The notes under the pieces are model-generated. The model was not told the DNA's origin. It did not search any database and saw only the letters and a program-made list of their open reading frames with translations. From an uncultured bacterium (lineage in GTDB: Bacteria; Cyanobacteriota; Vampirovibrionia; Gastranaerophilales; Gastranaerophilaceae), in the NCBI GenBank assembly GCA_900314375.1, contig OMVC01000204.1:1-18601 (forward strand): a DNA stretch of 18,601 bases, given 5' to 3'. Position 1 is the stretch's first letter; the number at the start of each line of letters is the position of its first letter. The translations under genes were made by a program, and so were the position numbers. Shown in pieces: positions 7,329-14,803 of this stretch.

Positions 7329-7357
7329 TTGACAAAATGACATGACAAATTTGCAAT
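7329..7357 (+). promoter_or_regulatory. Promoter of the 7393 gene
   Basis: An exact -35 TTGACA (7329-7334), a 17-bp spacer and TGCAAT (7352-7357). The predicted start near 7364 keeps the GGAGG in the leader. A second pair, TTGCAA/TATAGA (7351-7379, 17-bp spacer), would start inside the Shine-Dalgarno and is less likely. Confidence 0.5.
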
Positions 7358-7392
7358 GTTATTTTACTATTTATATAGAATGTGGAGGGAAC

Positions 7393-7887
7393 ATGTCCGG
7401 AAATATTATAGAGAATAAAGCGAATTTTGATTTAACGGAAAAAAGTACATTTTCAAATGAGAGTCAATCTTTTACAACTCGTTCTGTTAAAGCTTTGGTT
7501 GCTCAAAATAATGTACCGTATTCGCATAAAAGAATTGCAGATAATTATATGATAATTAAAAAAATATTTAATTTTCAAATGAATACCGGACGTATTTCTA
7601 ATGTAGATAAAACATTGTTGGAAAAATACGATTTTAATACTTTGGAATATACAACAATGCAGCAAATGTGTAATGAATTGGCTCTTTTGCAAAAATGGGC
7701 AGTTTCTGATGATAAACAACTTGTATCTGATGCTGATGAAATTATGGCAATTAGAGTAAGAGAATTGAAATTTTTGGAAGGCAGCAGCTATGCTGATATA
7801 TCTAATGAAATATACAACGGCTACAAGGGTTTAATCCAATATTTGAGAGAAATCAGCAAGTTTCATGGAAACATGAGTATTTTTTAA
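7393..7887 (+). CDS. Hypothetical protein (164 aa)
   Basis: I do not recognise it. An in-frame ATG at 7342 would add 17 residues, but GGAGG at 7384-7388 points to the ATG at 7393, and the promoter overlaps the upstream start. The product is soluble in composition, with no signal peptide or membrane segment. The N-terminal ~35 residues are polar and Ser/Thr/Asn-rich and probably disordered. From about residue 45 to the end it reads as a set of helices (for example SVKALVAQNNVPYSHKRIA, then MQQMCNELALLQKWAV). Downstream it ends one base before the stop of the convergent AsmA-like gene, with no terminator visible. No function is proposed. Confidence 0.8.
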   Translation: MSGNIIENKANFDLTEKSTFSNESQSFTTRSVKALVAQNNVPYSHKRIADNYMIIKKIFNFQMNTGRISNVDKTLLEKYDFNTLEYTTMQQMCNELALLQKWAVSDDKQLVSDADEIMAIRVRELKFLEGSSYADISNEIYNGYKGLIQYLREISKFHGNMSIF

Positions 7888-7888
7888 T

Positions 7889-10672
7889 TTATTTTATTTT
7901 ATGAAGTGATGATATGAAATTGTTTTGAACAATATCGCCATCTACTTTTGTCAAAAATATCTGGGTATCTTTTTCGTTTGCTTCAATCTTTGGCAATTCG
8001 GCAATTTCCGAAGCGTAATAGTTGCTTGCATTTCTGCTTGACAGTGGGATTCTGTTTGCTAAAGTATTAAGTGATAAACTTCTCAAAAACCCGTATGCGC
8101 CTTTGCGGCGATTTGAGAACATTGTGTAAACTCTCAATATAGCGTCTTGATTGTCAAGATTGTATCTGCCGACAATATATGTACTTAATTGAGGAGATAC
8201 TGATTTTATAACCATTTTCCTGATTACGTTGCGCTCTAAGGTCAGTGAGCCGTTTATACGGTCGAATTTACCTTCAGGGACATCAACCAAATCAGAAACA
8301 ACAGATGGTGTTACCATAACAATCGGGTTTCTAAATAGTGCGGCAATTTTCATTGCGTATTCGACAAGTCCGATTTTTGCGATAACTCCGTCGTTTATGA
8401 CAAATTTTATTGTTCCGTTCAATTTTAATGTTTTGTCTGTGTTTATATCTATTATACCGTTTGCTTTTCCTTTAATTTCTTGCGGAAGGTTAACAAGTTC
8501 AGATGCTATTAAATCAGCATTTACTTTTATCAACGCTAAAATCATATTATATTTGTGATTTTTTAAATCGCAATTAATTTTTGCTTCCGCTTTGCCTTCG
8601 GCTACATCAAAGCGGTTTGAATTCAGTGTCAGGACGCTGTCTTTGTTCAAATTCATTGTACCAATGACATCAGCAAAATGAATGTTTTTGTAAAATCCTT
8701 TTTTTATCTTTACTGTTGCTTTTTCGACACGAAGATTTGCCAAATCAAAAGTTTGGGTGGTTTCGTCATCTTCTGATATTTCTTTATTTACAGATTGTGA
8801 TATTGCCGTATTTATGTCTTGTTGTGATGTTTCACCAACTTGTTGATTCTTGAAGGCTTGAAGATATTTTTCTACATCGACATTATCAACTGTTAAATTA
8901 GCATCTCTTACCACAATAGGCAGTTTTACATGGTTTTCGACGGTTGCGTCAACGTCATAAGTTGAACGTCTGTAATATCCGTTTGATTTAATATGCATCA
9001 ATCCGTCTTTTGCGCTAAATTCACCCTGTTTTATAAATAATCTTTGGCTCGGAATACCTACTTCATTTGCTTGTAATGCCCCTTCCAATAAAGGTGTCTG
9101 CGGGGTATATATAACGCGCATATTGCCTGTAAAAGTTCCTTTGCGGAATAAATTCTGTTTTAATAACATGTTCAAAAATCCGCTTGGCATTGGTTTGGTG
9201 AGAGTTATACCCAAGTCTTTTACTGTTTGTTTTCCACCTGAAAAATCGATATTTCCGTTCATGCTTAAAATTGGGGTTCTGTCGCGTTTGTCGCCGTTTC
9301 GGGGTTCAATATAATAGTTTATGGATTTTAATGCCATAAGCATATTTTCAAAATGTATTTTGGAAGCTAAAACCCTTACTCCTGTATTATTCATAAAGGT
9401 TTCTTCTCCGTCTACGATAAAGCCGTTTCCTTTCTCAAATTTGTACAACCATAACAAATCAATTTTGTTATTTTTTGATTTCAGTATAACTCTTGTGTCA
9501 GCCTGTCCTTTTATTTGCATAGGATATGATAAGATTTTTGACAGATAATTTTGGGCAAAATCATTTGTTACAATAGCGTTACCTACTAAATTGGTATCAA
9601 CGGTTTTTAGATAATCATCTATTGTCCCTTCAAAATCCATGGCATTTGCAGGTTTATTGTTATAATACCCTTTGAAATTTTTCAAAGTTACCTTTGAATT
9701 ATCAAAAGTAATGTTGCCGTTATTCAATAATATGGGCAAATTTTCAAGCGGAATAAGTTTAAAGGCTAATGCGTTTAATTTTACTTTCCCGTTAATCTTT
9801 TCATTTTTTATATCAACATCAAAATCGTAATTCCCGTCAATATCTTTAAAATACGCCAAATAATCAGAAATATTGTTTGCTACGATTTGTGAATTTAAAA
9901 TATCAAGTGTTGCAGGAACGGAAAACTTGTTCCCTTTAAAGTTCAAATTGTAATTTTTAATATCAATATCCCCGTTGAAAAGAATATTTGTATTTTCAAC
10001 TTTTACGTTGGAATTTTTTATAATAAGTTTTTCTTTGTTCTCAAATATTGTATTCTCGCCTGTTTCTTTTGCGCGTATATTTAGAAAATGATTGTCACGA
10101 ATAAGCTTTGCCGTAATATCATAGCTTAAATACTTTTTATCAGGATTGTCAGATATTGTTAAATTTTTTGCATTTATTTTTACTGAATTTTCTTTATCTA
10201 TTTGATAGAAGAAATCCGAATTTTTAATAAAGGCTTTAGCTTGAAAAATATCAAAAGCAATGCCGTCTTTGTCCTTTTTTGTATCTTTAAAAGGCGGGAG
10301 TGCAAGTATTTCACTGATATTTGCATAAGCGTAGTCGGTTGTGATTTTGTTTAAAATAATTTGTTTTTTTAATATGTGTTTTAGCGAAATTTTAGTATCT
10401 ATATTTTTTACGTTAAGTAAGTTTTTTGTACCTTTGTCCAAGGATACATTATCTGCGCTAAAGTATATATCAGAAGACCATTCTGTTTTGAGATACGGGT
10501 TTTTGATTGATAAATTTGCATCTAAAATATCAGATGCAAGTTTTTCAACTTTATGCAGAGCTTTCGGGTGTGATGCAATATATGACAAACCTTTAAGGTA
10601 AAATGCTATTGCGCTTGAGATTAATATCCCCGAAAATATTACAAGTCCGATAATGAATTTTATTGCTCTCAT
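7889..10672 (-). CDS. AsmA-like envelope protein (927 aa)
   Basis: A large protein with one N-terminal membrane anchor (residues ~4-25, IKFIIGLVIFSGILISSAIAF) and a long extracytoplasmic body of alternating short beta strands, as in the AsmA/YhdP/TamB superfamily. Those proteins form hydrophobic grooves that carry lipids between the two membranes. The clearest resemblance is near the C-terminus (~residues 770-870), where 'GKFDRINGSLTLERNVI' followed by a 'SPQLSTYIVGRYNLDNQDAI' stretch matches the AsmA-like C-terminal domain. The size fits an envelope-spanning bridge in a diderm cell. Substrate and partners are unknown. The gene is monocistronic and faces the receiver operon across a 117-bp divergent promoter region. 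There is no Shine-Dalgarno; an extended -10 ends 6 nt before the ATG. Confidence 0.85.
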   Translation of the reverse strand: MRAIKFIIGLVIFSGILISSAIAFYLKGLSYIASHPKALHKVEKLASDILDANLSIKNPYLKTEWSSDIYFSADNVSLDKGTKNLLNVKNIDTKISLKHILKKQIILNKITTDYAYANISEILALPPFKDTKKDKDGIAFDIFQAKAFIKNSDFFYQIDKENSVKINAKNLTISDNPDKKYLSYDITAKLIRDNHFLNIRAKETGENTIFENKEKLIIKNSNVKVENTNILFNGDIDIKNYNLNFKGNKFSVPATLDILNSQIVANNISDYLAYFKDIDGNYDFDVDIKNEKINGKVKLNALAFKLIPLENLPILLNNGNITFDNSKVTLKNFKGYYNNKPANAMDFEGTIDDYLKTVDTNLVGNAIVTNDFAQNYLSKILSYPMQIKGQADTRVILKSKNNKIDLLWLYKFEKGNGFIVDGEETFMNNTGVRVLASKIHFENMLMALKSINYYIEPRNGDKRDRTPILSMNGNIDFSGGKQTVKDLGITLTKPMPSGFLNMLLKQNLFRKGTFTGNMRVIYTPQTPLLEGALQANEVGIPSQRLFIKQGEFSAKDGLMHIKSNGYYRRSTYDVDATVENHVKLPIVVRDANLTVDNVDVEKYLQAFKNQQVGETSQQDINTAISQSVNKEISEDDETTQTFDLANLRVEKATVKIKKGFYKNIHFADVIGTMNLNKDSVLTLNSNRFDVAEGKAEAKINCDLKNHKYNMILALIKVNADLIASELVNLPQEIKGKANGIIDINTDKTLKLNGTIKFVINDGVIAKIGLVEYAMKIAALFRNPIVMVTPSVVSDLVDVPEGKFDRINGSLTLERNVIRKMVIKSVSPQLSTYIVGRYNLDNQDAILRVYTMFSNRRKGAYGFLRSLSLNTLANRIPLSSRNASNYYASEIAELPKIEANEKDTQIFLTKVDGDIVQNNFISSLHKIK

Positions 10673-10678
10673 AAAATG

Positions 10679-10687
10679 AGTATATCA
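10679..10687 (-). promoter_or_regulatory. Extended -10 of the AsmA-like gene (leaderless pattern)
   Basis: The minus strand reads TGA-TATACT. TATACT occupies 10679-10684 and ends exactly 6 nt before the ATG at 10672. The TG makes it an extended -10, which would explain the poor -35. The gene lacks a Shine-Dalgarno. Confidence 0.5.
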
Positions 10688-10730
10688 CAAATTTTAATAT
10701 ATGAATATTATTTAAAAAGCTTAACCAAAC

Positions 10731-10760
10731 TTGCCATAAGGTCTTTATATATGATATATT
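10731..10760 (+). promoter_or_regulatory. Promoter of the receiver/ATPase/DUF167 operon
   Basis: TTGCCA (10731-10736), an 18-bp spacer and TATATT (10755-10760). The predicted start near 10767 leaves AGGGG (10780-10784) in the leader of the gene at 10790. Confidence 0.5.
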
Positions 10761-10789
10761 GTAATTATAAATTTTAATTAGGGGATGTT

Positions 10790-11167
10790 ATGAAAAAAAT
10801 TCTTATTGTAGATGACGAACAGGATATTGTGGAAAGCCTGAAATTTGTATTAGAAGGCAACGATTATACTTGCTATTGCGCATATAACGGAGAAGACGGA
10901 TTAAATATGGCAAGAGAATTAATGCCTGATTTACTCATTTTAGATGTAATGATGCCGCGAATAAACGGTTACAAAATAAGTCGTTTGCTAAAGTTCGACA
11001 GTAAGTATAAAGATATACCGATACTAATGATAACAGCACGTTCCCAAGAAGAAGATAAACTTATCGGAGAAGAAACGGGTGCTGATGAATATATTACAAA
11101 GCCTTTTGATTTAGATGAGGTTTTGGAAATTGTGAATAAATATTTAGAAAAAGCGAATGTAAAATAA
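10790..11167 (+). CDS. Single-domain (CheY-like) response regulator
   Basis: A stand-alone receiver of 125 residues with no output domain. D8/D9 form the acidic pocket, D52 (LILDVMMP) is the phospho-acceptor, T82 is the switch residue and K104 the conserved lysine. AGGGG lies 5 nt before the ATG. The stop codon overlaps the start of the following ATPase-like gene by one base (TAATG), so the two proteins are made together. This suggests that the receiver acts on, or through, the ATPase-like protein, as PilG/PilH-type receivers do with type IV pilus machinery; that link is inference. No kinase is nearby. The family call is certain; the role is not. Confidence 0.93.
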   Translation: MKKILIVDDEQDIVESLKFVLEGNDYTCYCAYNGEDGLNMARELMPDLLILDVMMPRINGYKISRLLKFDSKYKDIPILMITARSQEEDKLIGEETGADEYITKPFDLDEVLEIVNKYLEKANVK

Positions 11168-12549
11168 TGACAGCATTAACAAATAAAACTCTTGAAACCT
11201 TAAAATATGATTTAGTCAGAGAAGGGCTCGTTCAATATGAAGTAGTAGAACAGGCACAAGAAATTGCCGATGCCAGAAATATAAATATTGGGCAGGCTCT
11301 GATTGATTCGGGTTTTTTAACTGAGCAGCAACTTATAAAATTTTTGGAATCTAAATTGCATACCCCATTTGTCAATCTCGAAGATTACCAGTTGGATGAG
11401 AAGTGTTTAAAGTATATAAATTATTCCGATGCGCACAGATATAAAATTGTCCCGTTATTTAAAATTGAAAATACATTGACAGTTGCTATGTCTGATCCTC
11501 GCAACCTTTTTGCGATTGATAAAATTATGGAAACGGCAGAGTGTGAAATAGAACCTGTATTAGCAAATGAGGACAGTATTTTAAAGAAAATTGACGAGTC
11601 ATACAAAATTGATGTCGCAGTCGGCAATATTTCAACAGAGATGAATGTCGGGTATAATTGGCAGGAAGAACTTCATAAGGAAGACTTAAGCGACAATCAT
11701 ATCCAAAAAATTATTCGCGCAATATTAAAACAGGCAATTCTTGAAAATATTCATGAAGTAATTTTCCAAGGCGAAGACGAAGGACTCGGCGTCAATTTCA
11801 AAACAAACGGAGAACTTTTCAATAAAGGTTTTATCCCGTCTGTTTTAGTTTCATCATTTGTTGCCAAATTGAAAACTCTTTCGGAACTTGATCCTTCTGT
11901 TTCCGAGGTCCCTCAATTGGGCAAATTGTGCTTTAAAGTTGATAATATAATTGTTATTTCGAGTGTTTCAACTTTCCCGACAATTATGGGAGAGCGTATT
12001 TTCTTGAAAATATACAAACCCCCGAAGACATTAGATAAAATCATTACCTCAAAATCTGATTTGTCGCATGTCAGACAAACTTTAGAGCAACCCGGGATTA
12101 TTCTTGTTTGCGGTTCTTCATTGTGCGGTAAAACTCATGTAATATACTCACTGCTTCAAGAGGCCGCAAAAACGGGCTCTAAAAATATTATGACGTTGGA
12201 AAGTATTGCTAAATATGAATTACGAGGGGTTAATCAGTGTGAATTTAATGAAAATGTCGGATTTAATATGGATAAAGCTACGCGATTTATAGAGTTTCAA
12301 AATCCCGATATTATATATTTAGAAGGCATCAAGTCAAAAGCTTCTTTTGATTATTTTTCAAGTCTGGTTTATTCTGATAAGACTGTTGTAATGGAATTTT
12401 TGGCAAATAATATGGACGATTTACGTCAAAAAATGTCATTTTCGGACTTTGATACTTTAAAATCAATTATAACAATGATGATATTTATACATTCTCAGAA
12501 TAGTATTGAAGTTTTTGATAAAGAAACTTTGCAAAAATATTTAGGATAA
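11167..12549 (+). CDS. Degenerate GspE/PilB-type ATPase with MshEN domain
   Basis: A 460-residue relative of type II secretion/type IV pilus assembly ATPases, shorter than the usual ~550 or more. Residues ~1-148 form an MshEN (T2SSE N-terminal) domain, a fold that can bind c-di-GMP; the usual RLG of the binding motif is replaced (NINIGQAL at 38-45). Residues ~160-450 follow the GspE core. The Walker A is intact: GSSLCGKT (316-323), with K322. Other landmarks are eroded: the Asp-box EDP is LESI (344-347), the Walker B GEIRD is DIIYLEGI (381-388), and the His box is represented by EFLANN (410-415). No tetracysteine zinc motif is present. It may bind ATP but turn it over poorly and act as a regulator. 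It is coupled to the upstream receiver by TAATG. Confidence 0.85.
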   Translation: MTALTNKTLETLKYDLVREGLVQYEVVEQAQEIADARNINIGQALIDSGFLTEQQLIKFLESKLHTPFVNLEDYQLDEKCLKYINYSDAHRYKIVPLFKIENTLTVAMSDPRNLFAIDKIMETAECEIEPVLANEDSILKKIDESYKIDVAVGNISTEMNVGYNWQEELHKEDLSDNHIQKIIRAILKQAILENIHEVIFQGEDEGLGVNFKTNGELFNKGFIPSVLVSSFVAKLKTLSELDPSVSEVPQLGKLCFKVDNIIVISSVSTFPTIMGERIFLKIYKPPKTLDKIITSKSDLSHVRQTLEQPGIILVCGSSLCGKTHVIYSLLQEAAKTGSKNIMTLESIAKYELRGVNQCEFNENVGFNMDKATRFIEFQNPDIIYLEGIKSKASFDYFSSLVYSDKTVVMEFLANNMDDLRQKMSFSDFDTLKSIITMMIFIHSQNSIEVFDKETLQKYLG

Positions 12550-12551
12550 AA

Positions 12552-12833
12552 ATGATAAAAGAAACAGATAACGGAATACTTGCAACAATAAAAATATCTC
12601 CTAATGCAAAGAAAAACGAAATTATCAAAACTGATACGGAAGTAAAAATAAAAATTACTGCGCAACCTGTTGACGGCAAAGCAAACAAAGCTTTAATCGA
12701 ATTTTTGTCCAAAACCTTTAAAATTCCAAAGACATCAATTTCTATTGTAAAAGGCGAGACATCAAAAGAAAAAACTATTTTGTTTTTTGTAAATGATGAT
12801 GAAAAAATATTAAAACTTAAAGAATCGTTATAA
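12552..12833 (+). CDS. DUF167 (YggU) family protein
   Basis: A 93-residue protein of the DUF167/YggU family. The signature is clear: KISPNAKKNEI near residues 14-24, VKIKITAQPVDGKANKALIEFLSK (31-54, with the near-invariant PVDGKAN), then IVKGETSKEK (64-73). Structures of the family show a small alpha/beta fold with a conserved groove, but the function is unknown. It lies 2 bp after the ATPase-like gene, with AGGA (12543-12546) before its ATG, so it is the last gene of that operon. The neighbourhood gives no functional hint. The length is typical. Confidence 0.92.
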   Translation: MIKETDNGILATIKISPNAKKNEIIKTDTEVKIKITAQPVDGKANKALIEFLSKTFKIPKTSISIVKGETSKEKTILFFVNDDEKILKLKESL

Positions 12834-12912
12834 AACAGCAAAATTTTTGTATTGGGCATTTAATAAATCTATCAACAAAAAACATGTTTATATAGCATAG
12901 CAGCAATAACAC

Positions 12913-12940
12913 TTGACATTATACCAATTACAAATATAAT
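12913..12940 (+). promoter_or_regulatory. Full-consensus sigma70 promoter of the small transcription unit
   Basis: An exact TTGACA (12913-12918) and an exact TATAAT (12935-12940) with a 16-bp spacer. It is the best promoter match in the window. The predicted start near 12947 lies at the AAGGA ribosome-binding site of the short ORF at 12961. Confidence 0.75.
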
Positions 12941-12960
12941 ATTAAGAAGGAATATTTATT

Positions 12961-13049
12961 ATGACAATCAATTTACAAAAACATCATCAAATCCATCATA
13001 TCAACCTGAAGGGGTTGTAAGAATTGGTGATGCGCTTGTAAAAATATAA
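12961..13049 (+). pseudogene. Tiny gene (29 codons) apparently frameshifted in an A run
   Basis: An ATG with AAGGA 9 nt upstream opens a 19-codon ORF (12961-13020; product MTINLQKHHQIHHINLKGL). Adding one base to the five-A run at 12977-12981 gives instead a 29-residue product that stops at 13047-13049. It begins MTINLQKTSSNPSYQ and ends GVVRIGDALVKI, which reads far more like a real protein. Upstream is a perfect-consensus promoter and downstream a strong terminator, so the unit is about 160 nt long. Possible readings are a one-base deletion (or sequencing error) in a tiny protein gene, a phase-variable homopolymer, or a small RNA with incidental ORFs. A leader peptide is a weaker idea: four His codons occur in 19, but the downstream gene is not a his gene. 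I do not recognise the product. Confidence 0.45.
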
Positions 13050-13061
13050 TTTCAATTCTTA
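13018..13061 (+). other. RNA hairpin inside the small transcript
   Basis: TAAGAATTG (13018-13026) and CAATTCTTA (13053-13061) form a perfect 9-bp stem with a 26-nt loop, just before the terminator hairpin. It may stabilise the transcript or take part in regulation. Confidence 0.4.
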
Positions 13062-13062
13062 T

Positions 13063-13104
13063 AAAAAACAACTTCTTCAGGATAAAGCGAAGAAGTTGTT
13101 TTTT
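13063..13104 (+). terminator. Strong intrinsic terminator of the small transcription unit
   Basis: AACAACTTCTTC (13067-13078) pairs perfectly with GAAGAAGTTGTT (13089-13100). Flanking AAAA/TTTT extend the stem to 16 bp, with a 10-nt loop and a T run to 13104. It ends 22 bp before the next start codon, so the gene at 13127 needs read-through or a promoter inside this unit. TTGTAA (13036-13041) with TATAAA (13060-13065), 18 bp apart, is a candidate. Confidence 0.9.
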
Positions 13105-13126
13105 AGTGAATTGAAAGGAAATAATA

Positions 13127-14371
13127 ATGACAATAACAAGCATAATTTCGGCAATAGGCAACAACAGAAGTATTTACCCCCTACTGTTAAGAGATTGCGG
13201 CATTGAAGTACCGTCAAAAATATACATCACACGCAAAGAAAATCAGAAGGAATCAAAGCAAAAGGCAAATGATGCCACGAGAGAAAAATTTATTGATGAA
13301 TATGCAACATCTGCGGTTTGGCTTGGTGGTATTCCTTTGGTTGAATATTTTGCAGATAAATTCATCAAAAAAAGAGGGTTTAACCCAAAATTTAATATAA
13401 AACTTTTTAAAGAAGATAAATTTCAAGGGGTAGAAAAAAATATATCTAAATTTAAAAATTCTGCGCCTGAAGCTGTCAAAGAATTGGAAAAAATAAAAAA
13501 TAATAAAAAAATCTATGAAAAATTAATTGCCGGTAAATTCTGTGCCGCAACGCTTATTCCTATAGCATTGATGGGATTTGTTCTGCCAAAATTGAATTTT
13601 GCTCTAACTCGTAGTATAAAAGACAAAAGAAAAATACAAGAAAAATTCAAACCGGCGCAATCTGATATTACCACTTTTGGACAAAGAAAAAATATAGATG
13701 TAAGTTTTAACGGGAATTGGATTTCTAATATCGCAAATTTAAAAACGGTAGACAAAATGGCAATAACAGACGGCGGTTTAACTGTTGGGCGTGTTACAAC
13801 TTCAAGAAACAAAGATGAAGGAGCTGTAAACGCATTCAGGATGCTTGGGTCAATGTTTTTAAACTTTGTTGCTCCTGCCTATATAGCAAAATTTTTGGAT
13901 AAAACAGCAAATAAATTATTTAATATAAATGTAAATTTAGACCCTTTAATTATGGAGAACAAGGAATTTATTCAAGTGATAAAGGATAACAAAATAGAAC
14001 TCCCAAAATCGAACAGCGCAAAAGATTTGTTTGAATTTATTGATTCAAAGCAAGATAGCTTGTTTTGTAAATTAGCCCAATCAAGCGGAAAAATAGATTA
14101 TTTGGAAAATGGTGTAAGAAATCCGTTGCAATATGTTGATATTAATGATTTGGCAAATTTTAAAAACGAATTTGAAAGCTTTATAAAATCTGCACAAAAA
14201 TCCAAAAATATTGATAGGTTTGCCAAAAAAGCAAAATTCGTAAAAGGCGGTAATATTATATTGAATGTTATTATAAGCAGCGCTTTATTAGCGGTAGCCC
14301 TCCCGAAAGCGCAATATAAATTCAACAAACTTGTAACAGGTTCATATTCTGATCCTGGATTAAAAGATTAA
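13127..14371 (+). CDS. Lineage-type hypothetical membrane-associated protein (414 aa)
   Basis: I do not recognise a characterised domain. The ATG at 13127 has AAAGGA 7 nt upstream. Two segments resemble each other: residues ~140-162 (ATLIPIALMGFVLPKLNFALTR) and ~384-404 (IILNVIISSALLAVALPKAQ, then YKFNKL). Both are hydrophobic and end in LPK plus an aromatic and a basic residue, suggesting an internal duplication or paired membrane-associated hairpins. Another apolar stretch is GSMFLNFVAPAYIAKFLD (~243-260). Residues ~60-75 contain TSAVWLGGIPLVEYF. A mid-protein VSFNGN motif (~193) is of the kind seen in other hypothetical proteins of this lineage. The rest is Lys/Asn-rich. No catalytic motif is visible. 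It probably belongs to a lineage-specific paralogous family, which is an inference. Confidence 0.8.
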   Translation: MTITSIISAIGNNRSIYPLLLRDCGIEVPSKIYITRKENQKESKQKANDATREKFIDEYATSAVWLGGIPLVEYFADKFIKKRGFNPKFNIKLFKEDKFQGVEKNISKFKNSAPEAVKELEKIKNNKKIYEKLIAGKFCAATLIPIALMGFVLPKLNFALTRSIKDKRKIQEKFKPAQSDITTFGQRKNIDVSFNGNWISNIANLKTVDKMAITDGGLTVGRVTTSRNKDEGAVNAFRMLGSMFLNFVAPAYIAKFLDKTANKLFNINVNLDPLIMENKEFIQVIKDNKIELPKSNSAKDLFEFIDSKQDSLFCKLAQSSGKIDYLENGVRNPLQYVDINDLANFKNEFESFIKSAQKSKNIDRFAKKAKFVKGGNIILNVIISSALLAVALPKAQYKFNKLVTGSYSDPGLKD

Positions 14372-14395
14372 AAATGCCGCATATAGAAAAATCTT

Positions 14396-14438
14396 ATCTA
14401 AATCTGGTAAAAATAGTATTTTTATGCTTTATTTAGAT
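14396..14438. repeat. Nested inverted repeats before the 14453 gene
   Basis: Outer arms ATCTAAAT (14396-14403) and ATTTAGAT (14431-14438) enclose a perfect inner palindrome, TAAAAATA-G-TATTTTTA (14408-14424). The outer 3' arm ends 2 nt before the AAAGGAG ribosome-binding site. It could be an operator or a leader hairpin that limits ribosome access. It is not a typical terminator, since it has few G/C pairs and no T run. Confidence 0.45.
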
Positions 14439-14452
14439 TAAAGGAGTAGAAA

Positions 14453-14803
14453 ATGATTAATAAAATAAACAATTCCCCAACATTTGCTTCAAAAGTGTAT
14501 ATTTCAGCTTATGCAGGCGCAAGTAACAAACAGCGCGAGTTTTTGACATCTAAACCGGTTTTGGATGAGTTGCATATTCTGCAAAATAATGAAAATAATG
14601 ATATTGTTACAATAATACCTGCAGCTAAAACTGATGATATATTTATGAGTGTTACCGTGCAGAACAATGATAAAAAGAAAACTACCGAAACAATTATCTT
14701 TGATCCTGAAGATATTCCCGCATATTACAAGATAATGAATACGCAGCTGCAAATAAAAAAATATCCCGCAATTCCTGATTCCATTGTTGATTTTATAATA
14801 TAG
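14453..14803 (+). CDS. Lineage-type small hypothetical protein (116 aa), possibly amber-shortened
   Basis: I do not recognise a domain. A strong AAAGGAG (14440-14446) precedes the ATG. The N-terminus MINKINNSPTFASKVYISAY is of a type I associate with many small Gastranaerophilales hypothetical proteins. The rest predicts as alternating strands (DIVTIIPAAKTDD, IFMSVTVQ, ETIIFDPED), with no signal peptide or membrane helix. After the TAG at 14801-14803 the same frame stays open for 42 more codons, to a TAG at 14930-14932. This stretch includes protein-like sequence such as SKYLCIIGAYKRSSQTIEQV. A nonsense mutation may therefore have shortened a ~159-residue ancestor. TAG ends other genes here, so general recoding is unlikely. 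Two nested inverted repeats lie just upstream. Confidence 0.75.
   Translation: MINKINNSPTFASKVYISAYAGASNKQREFLTSKPVLDELHILQNNENNDIVTIIPAAKTDDIFMSVTVQNNDKKKTTETIIFDPEDIPAYYKIMNTQLQIKKYPAIPDSIVDFII

Noticed and set aside
7342..7392. Longer N-terminus for the 7393 gene (ATG at 7342)
   Set aside because: GGAGG is spaced for the ATG at 7393, and the promoter TTGACA/TGCAAT overlaps the longer version.
12961..13020. Histidine-type leader peptide and attenuator (HH...HH in a 19-codon ORF before a terminator)
   Set aside because: Only four His codons in two pairs. The downstream gene is not histidine-related, and the alternative 29-codon frame is more protein-like. No antiterminator overlapping the terminator stem is visible.
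14801..14803. Recoding of TAG as a sense codon in this organism
   Set aside because: TAG is the natural stop of other well-delimited genes here (971, 4792, 6383, 15267), so general recoding is not supported.
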